This document shows, in pieces, positions 62,011 through 64,000 of a stretch of DNA of 64,000 nt (its first letter is position 1; the number at the start of each line of letters is the position of its first letter). Under the pieces are notes generated by a model. It was given only the letters and a program-made list of their open reading frames with translations. It was not told the DNA's origin and did not search any database. This stretch comes from Fimenecus sp900545625. Lineage in GTDB: Bacteria; Bacillota; Clostridia; Oscillospirales; Acutalibacteraceae. Both the position numbers and the translations under genes were made by a program. The DNA is taken from positions 1,240,001 to 1,304,000 of the forward strand of contig OZ007023.1 in the NCBI GenBank assembly GCA_963931525.1, written 5' to 3'.

Positions 62011-63892
62011 ACAGTCGCGGTCTAAGACGGCAAGCCGCCTTTTCAAGACCATTTGGGGCTTCTACCCGGTCATGCTGCCGGTCACCATCCTGTGCATCAT
62101 CTTCAGCGCGGTGGTCAGCTCCGTACCTGCCGTTTTCATGCAAAACGTCATTGCCATTGTAGAGACGAGCTGGCGAAGCGGCGACTGGAACGGCGTAAGC
62201 GGGCAGATCATAAGGCTCGTTTCGATTTTGGTCGTGTTTTATATTCTTTCGCTCGGGGCGGCGTTTGCATTCAGCCAGCTGATGGCGATCATCACGCAGG
62301 GCACGCTGAAAAAGCTGCGCGAAAAGATGTTCGGCGGCATGCAGAGATTGCCAATCCGCTATTTTGATACGCACAACCACGGCGACATCATGAGCCATTA
62401 TACCAACGACATCGACGCGCTGCGGCAAATGGTGGCGCAAAGCTTCCCGCAGCTGATGATTTCGTGCGTGACGATTTTGACCGTGGTCGGCATCATGCTG
62501 TATTACAGCCTGTGGCTGACGCTGGTGGTGTTCGCCGGCGTGATCATCATGGTGCTCATCACGAAGAAAGTCGGCGGCGGCTCGGCGGGCTATTTCTTCC
62601 GCCAGCAGACAGCGCTCGGCAAGGTCGAAGGCTTCGCCGAAGAAATGATGAACGGCCAAAAGGTCATCAAGGTGTTCTGCCACGAGGAAGAAAGCATCGC
62701 CGCGTTTGATAAGCTCAACGACGAGCTGTTCCACACTTCGGAGCGCGCGAACCGCTATGCCAATATCTTAGGCCCCATTCTCAACAACATCGGCAACGTG
62801 CTGTATGTTCTCGTAGCCCTTACGGGCGGGGCGCTGCTGCTGGCCGGAGCGCCGAATGTCGGCATATCTGGTATGGCGCTTTCCATCAGCATTGTTGTGC
62901 CGTTCCTTAACATGACCAAGCAGTTCGTCGGCAACATCAACCAGGTATCCATGCAGGTGAACGCTGTTGTTATGGGCCTTGCGGGCTCGGAGCGTATTTT
63001 CAATCTGATGGACCAGCAGCCCGAGCAGGATAACGGCTATGTCTCGCTTGTCAACGCAAAATACGAGGGCGACGAGCTGGTGGAAGCGACGGAGCGCACA
63101 GGCATTTGGGCTTGGAAGCATCCGCACCGTGCGGACGGCACCGTGACCTATACAAGACTTACCGGCGACGTGCGCCTTTACAACATCGACTTTGAATATG
63201 AACCGGGCAAGCCCGTTCTGCACGACGTGAGTCTCTACGCGAAGCCCGGGCAGAAGGTGGCGTTTGTCGGCGCGACGGGCGCGGGCAAGACCACCATCAC
63301 GAACCTGCTCAACCGCTTCTATGACATCGCCGACGGCAAGATCCGTTACGACGGCATCAACATCGGTAAGATCCGCAAGAGCGACCTGCGCCGCGCCATC
63401 GGCATGGTCTTGCAGGATACGAACCTGTTTACGGGTACGGTCATGGAGAATATCCGTTACGGCAATCTTGATGCGAGCGACGAAGAATGCATCGCGGCTG
63501 CCAAACTTGCGGGTGCGGACGATTTCATAGAGCGTCTCCCGGAAGGGTATCAGACCCGGCTCACCGGCAACGGTGCAAACCTTTCTCAAGGGCAGCGGCA
63601 GCTTTTATCCATTGCCCGCGCGGCAGTGGCTGACCCGCCCGTTATGATCCTTGACGAAGCGACGTCCTCCATCGACACACGCACCGAAGCGATTGTGCAG
63701 CAGGGGATGGATGCGCTCATGTACGGCAGAACGGTGTTTGTCATCGCGCACCGTCTTTCCACGGTCAAAAACTCCAATGTGATCTTGGTGCTTGACCACG
63801 GGCGCGTCATCGAACGCGGCACGCATGAAGAGCTGCTTGAACAAAAGGGACAGTATTACCAGCTGTATACCGGCGCGTTCGAACTCGAATAA
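62000..63892 (+). CDS. ABC exporter subunit with canonical ATPase site
   Basis: 630 aa from ATG 62000 (AGAAGG 9 nt upstream; an ATG at 61994 is close). Six membrane helices then an ABC domain: Walker A VGATGAGKTTITNL, Q-loop MVLQDTNLFTG, signature NLSQGQRQLLSIARA, Walker B VMILDEATSSID with catalytic Glu, and switch His in VIAHRLSTV. About 45 extra residues (around 350-395, rich in charged residues, KYEGDELVEATERTG) separate the membrane and ATPase parts. Together with the 60265 gene it forms a heterodimeric multidrug/lipid-type exporter; substrate unknown. Confidence 0.93.
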   Translation: MKNKQSRSKTASRLFKTIWGFYPVMLPVTILCIIFSAVVSSVPAVFMQNVIAIVETSWRSGDWNGVSGQIIRLVSILVVFYILSLGAAFAFSQLMAIITQGTLKKLREKMFGGMQRLPIRYFDTHNHGDIMSHYTNDIDALRQMVAQSFPQLMISCVTILTVVGIMLYYSLWLTLVVFAGVIIMVLITKKVGGGSAGYFFRQQTALGKVEGFAEEMMNGQKVIKVFCHEEESIAAFDKLNDELFHTSERANRYANILGPILNNIGNVLYVLVALTGGALLLAGAPNVGISGMALSISIVVPFLNMTKQFVGNINQVSMQVNAVVMGLAGSERIFNLMDQQPEQDNGYVSLVNAKYEGDELVEATERTGIWAWKHPHRADGTVTYTRLTGDVRLYNIDFEYEPGKPVLHDVSLYAKPGQKVAFVGATGAGKTTITNLLNRFYDIADGKIRYDGINIGKIRKSDLRRAIGMVLQDTNLFTGTVMENIRYGNLDASDEECIAAAKLAGADDFIERLPEGYQTRLTGNGANLSQGQRQLLSIARAAVADPPVMILDEATSSIDTRTEAIVQQGMDALMYGRTVFVIAHRLSTVKNSNVILVLDHGRVIERGTHEELLEQKGQYYQLYTGAFELE

Positions 63893-63899
63893 GATTTTG

Positions 63900-63921
63900 C
63901 AGGGGCGCTTTTGCGTCCCTG
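63900..63921 (+). terminator. Hairpin after the ABC exporter genes
   Basis: CAGGGGCGC / GCGTCCCTG with a TTTT loop, but no T run, 8 nt after the stop. Confidence 0.45.
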
Positions 63922-63948
63922 TGAGCGTGTCGAAAAAATAACTTTTGC

Positions 63949-64000
63949 TCCCCTTGTCAGGGGTGATTCCCCGCAGTGCGGGGAAATGTCGCGAAGCGAC
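63949..64000. repeat. Three adjacent small palindromes at the window edge
   Basis: CCCCT/AGGGG (63950-63963), CCCCGC/GCGGGG (63969-63983) and GTCGC/GCGAC (63988-64000) follow one another with hardly any gap. This is the look of a dispersed intergenic palindromic repeat unit, cut by the window end. Confidence 0.4.

Overview
The window looks like a chromosome segment of a gut-type anaerobic Clostridia (Bacillota), most likely an Oscillospiraceae/Ruminococcaceae relative. The grounds are the 16S sequence, strong sigma-A promoters with 17-bp spacers, GGAGG ribosome binding sites, an L10-leader, a cobalamin riboswitch, and moderately high G+C core genes interrupted by lower-G+C mobile DNA. No genus is claimed.

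Layout. 1-5.5 kb (minus strand): accessory genes typical of clostridial integrative/conjugative elements (two AbrB-like regulators, a Dam-family methyltransferase, DUF4314, DUF3789-like and API92/LPD28-type proteins, several tiny overlapping ORFs), ending beside tRNA-Val and tRNA-Pro. 6.1-10 kb: rpmG-secE-nusG-rplK-rplA and rplJ-rplL behind an L10 leader; a terminator follows rplL and rpoBC is absent. 10.1-10.6 kb: a zinc-ribbon/TM2 membrane protein. 10.8-19 kb: a second accessory island with a family of related hypothetical proteins, one intact and one deleted copy of a PPP phosphatase, a duplicated promoter/leader block, an IS481-like element and the C-terminal stump of a large serine recombinase.

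19-26.7 kb: a corrinoid adenosyltransferase-like gene, a Cys-rich redox protein, then a clan-D alpha-galactosidase-like hydrolase, a Cys-type sulfatase and a GH31 hydrolase, plausibly a sulfated-glycan cluster. 26.8-27.5 kb: a PHP phosphoesterase. 27.7-32.8 kb: three genes resembling the Sporomusa-type electron-bifurcating transhydrogenase (StnABC). 32.8-35 kb: a cobalamin riboswitch controlling a surface alpha/alpha-toroid protein and a DUF4430 lipoprotein, together resembling the two halves of animal transcobalamin/intrinsic factor. 35.2-44.6 kb: metF, DUF5685, a J-like protein lacking HPD, a membrane protein, pyrE, radC, uvrB and uvrA.

44.7-46.1 kb: a candidate 6S RNA, a DUF1292 gene and, behind a very strong promoter, a large (about 670 nt) highly structured noncoding RNA with a pseudoknot and a 5'-3' closing helix; this is the most interesting unexplained object here. 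46.1-50.4 kb: GH16, tsaD, pckG. 50.5-56.6 kb: an rRNA operon 16S-tRNA-Ala-tRNA-Ile-23S with no 5S; the 23S contains an intervening sequence with an S23 ORF, and the 16S-23S spacer carries a related ORF-less inverted repeat. 56.7-64 kb: a phosphoesterase lipoprotein, NUDIX, a small lipoprotein, a double GNAT protein and a heterodimeric ABC exporter.

Coordinates were read by eye; start codons were moved to the best ribosome binding site where this differed from the longest ORF.
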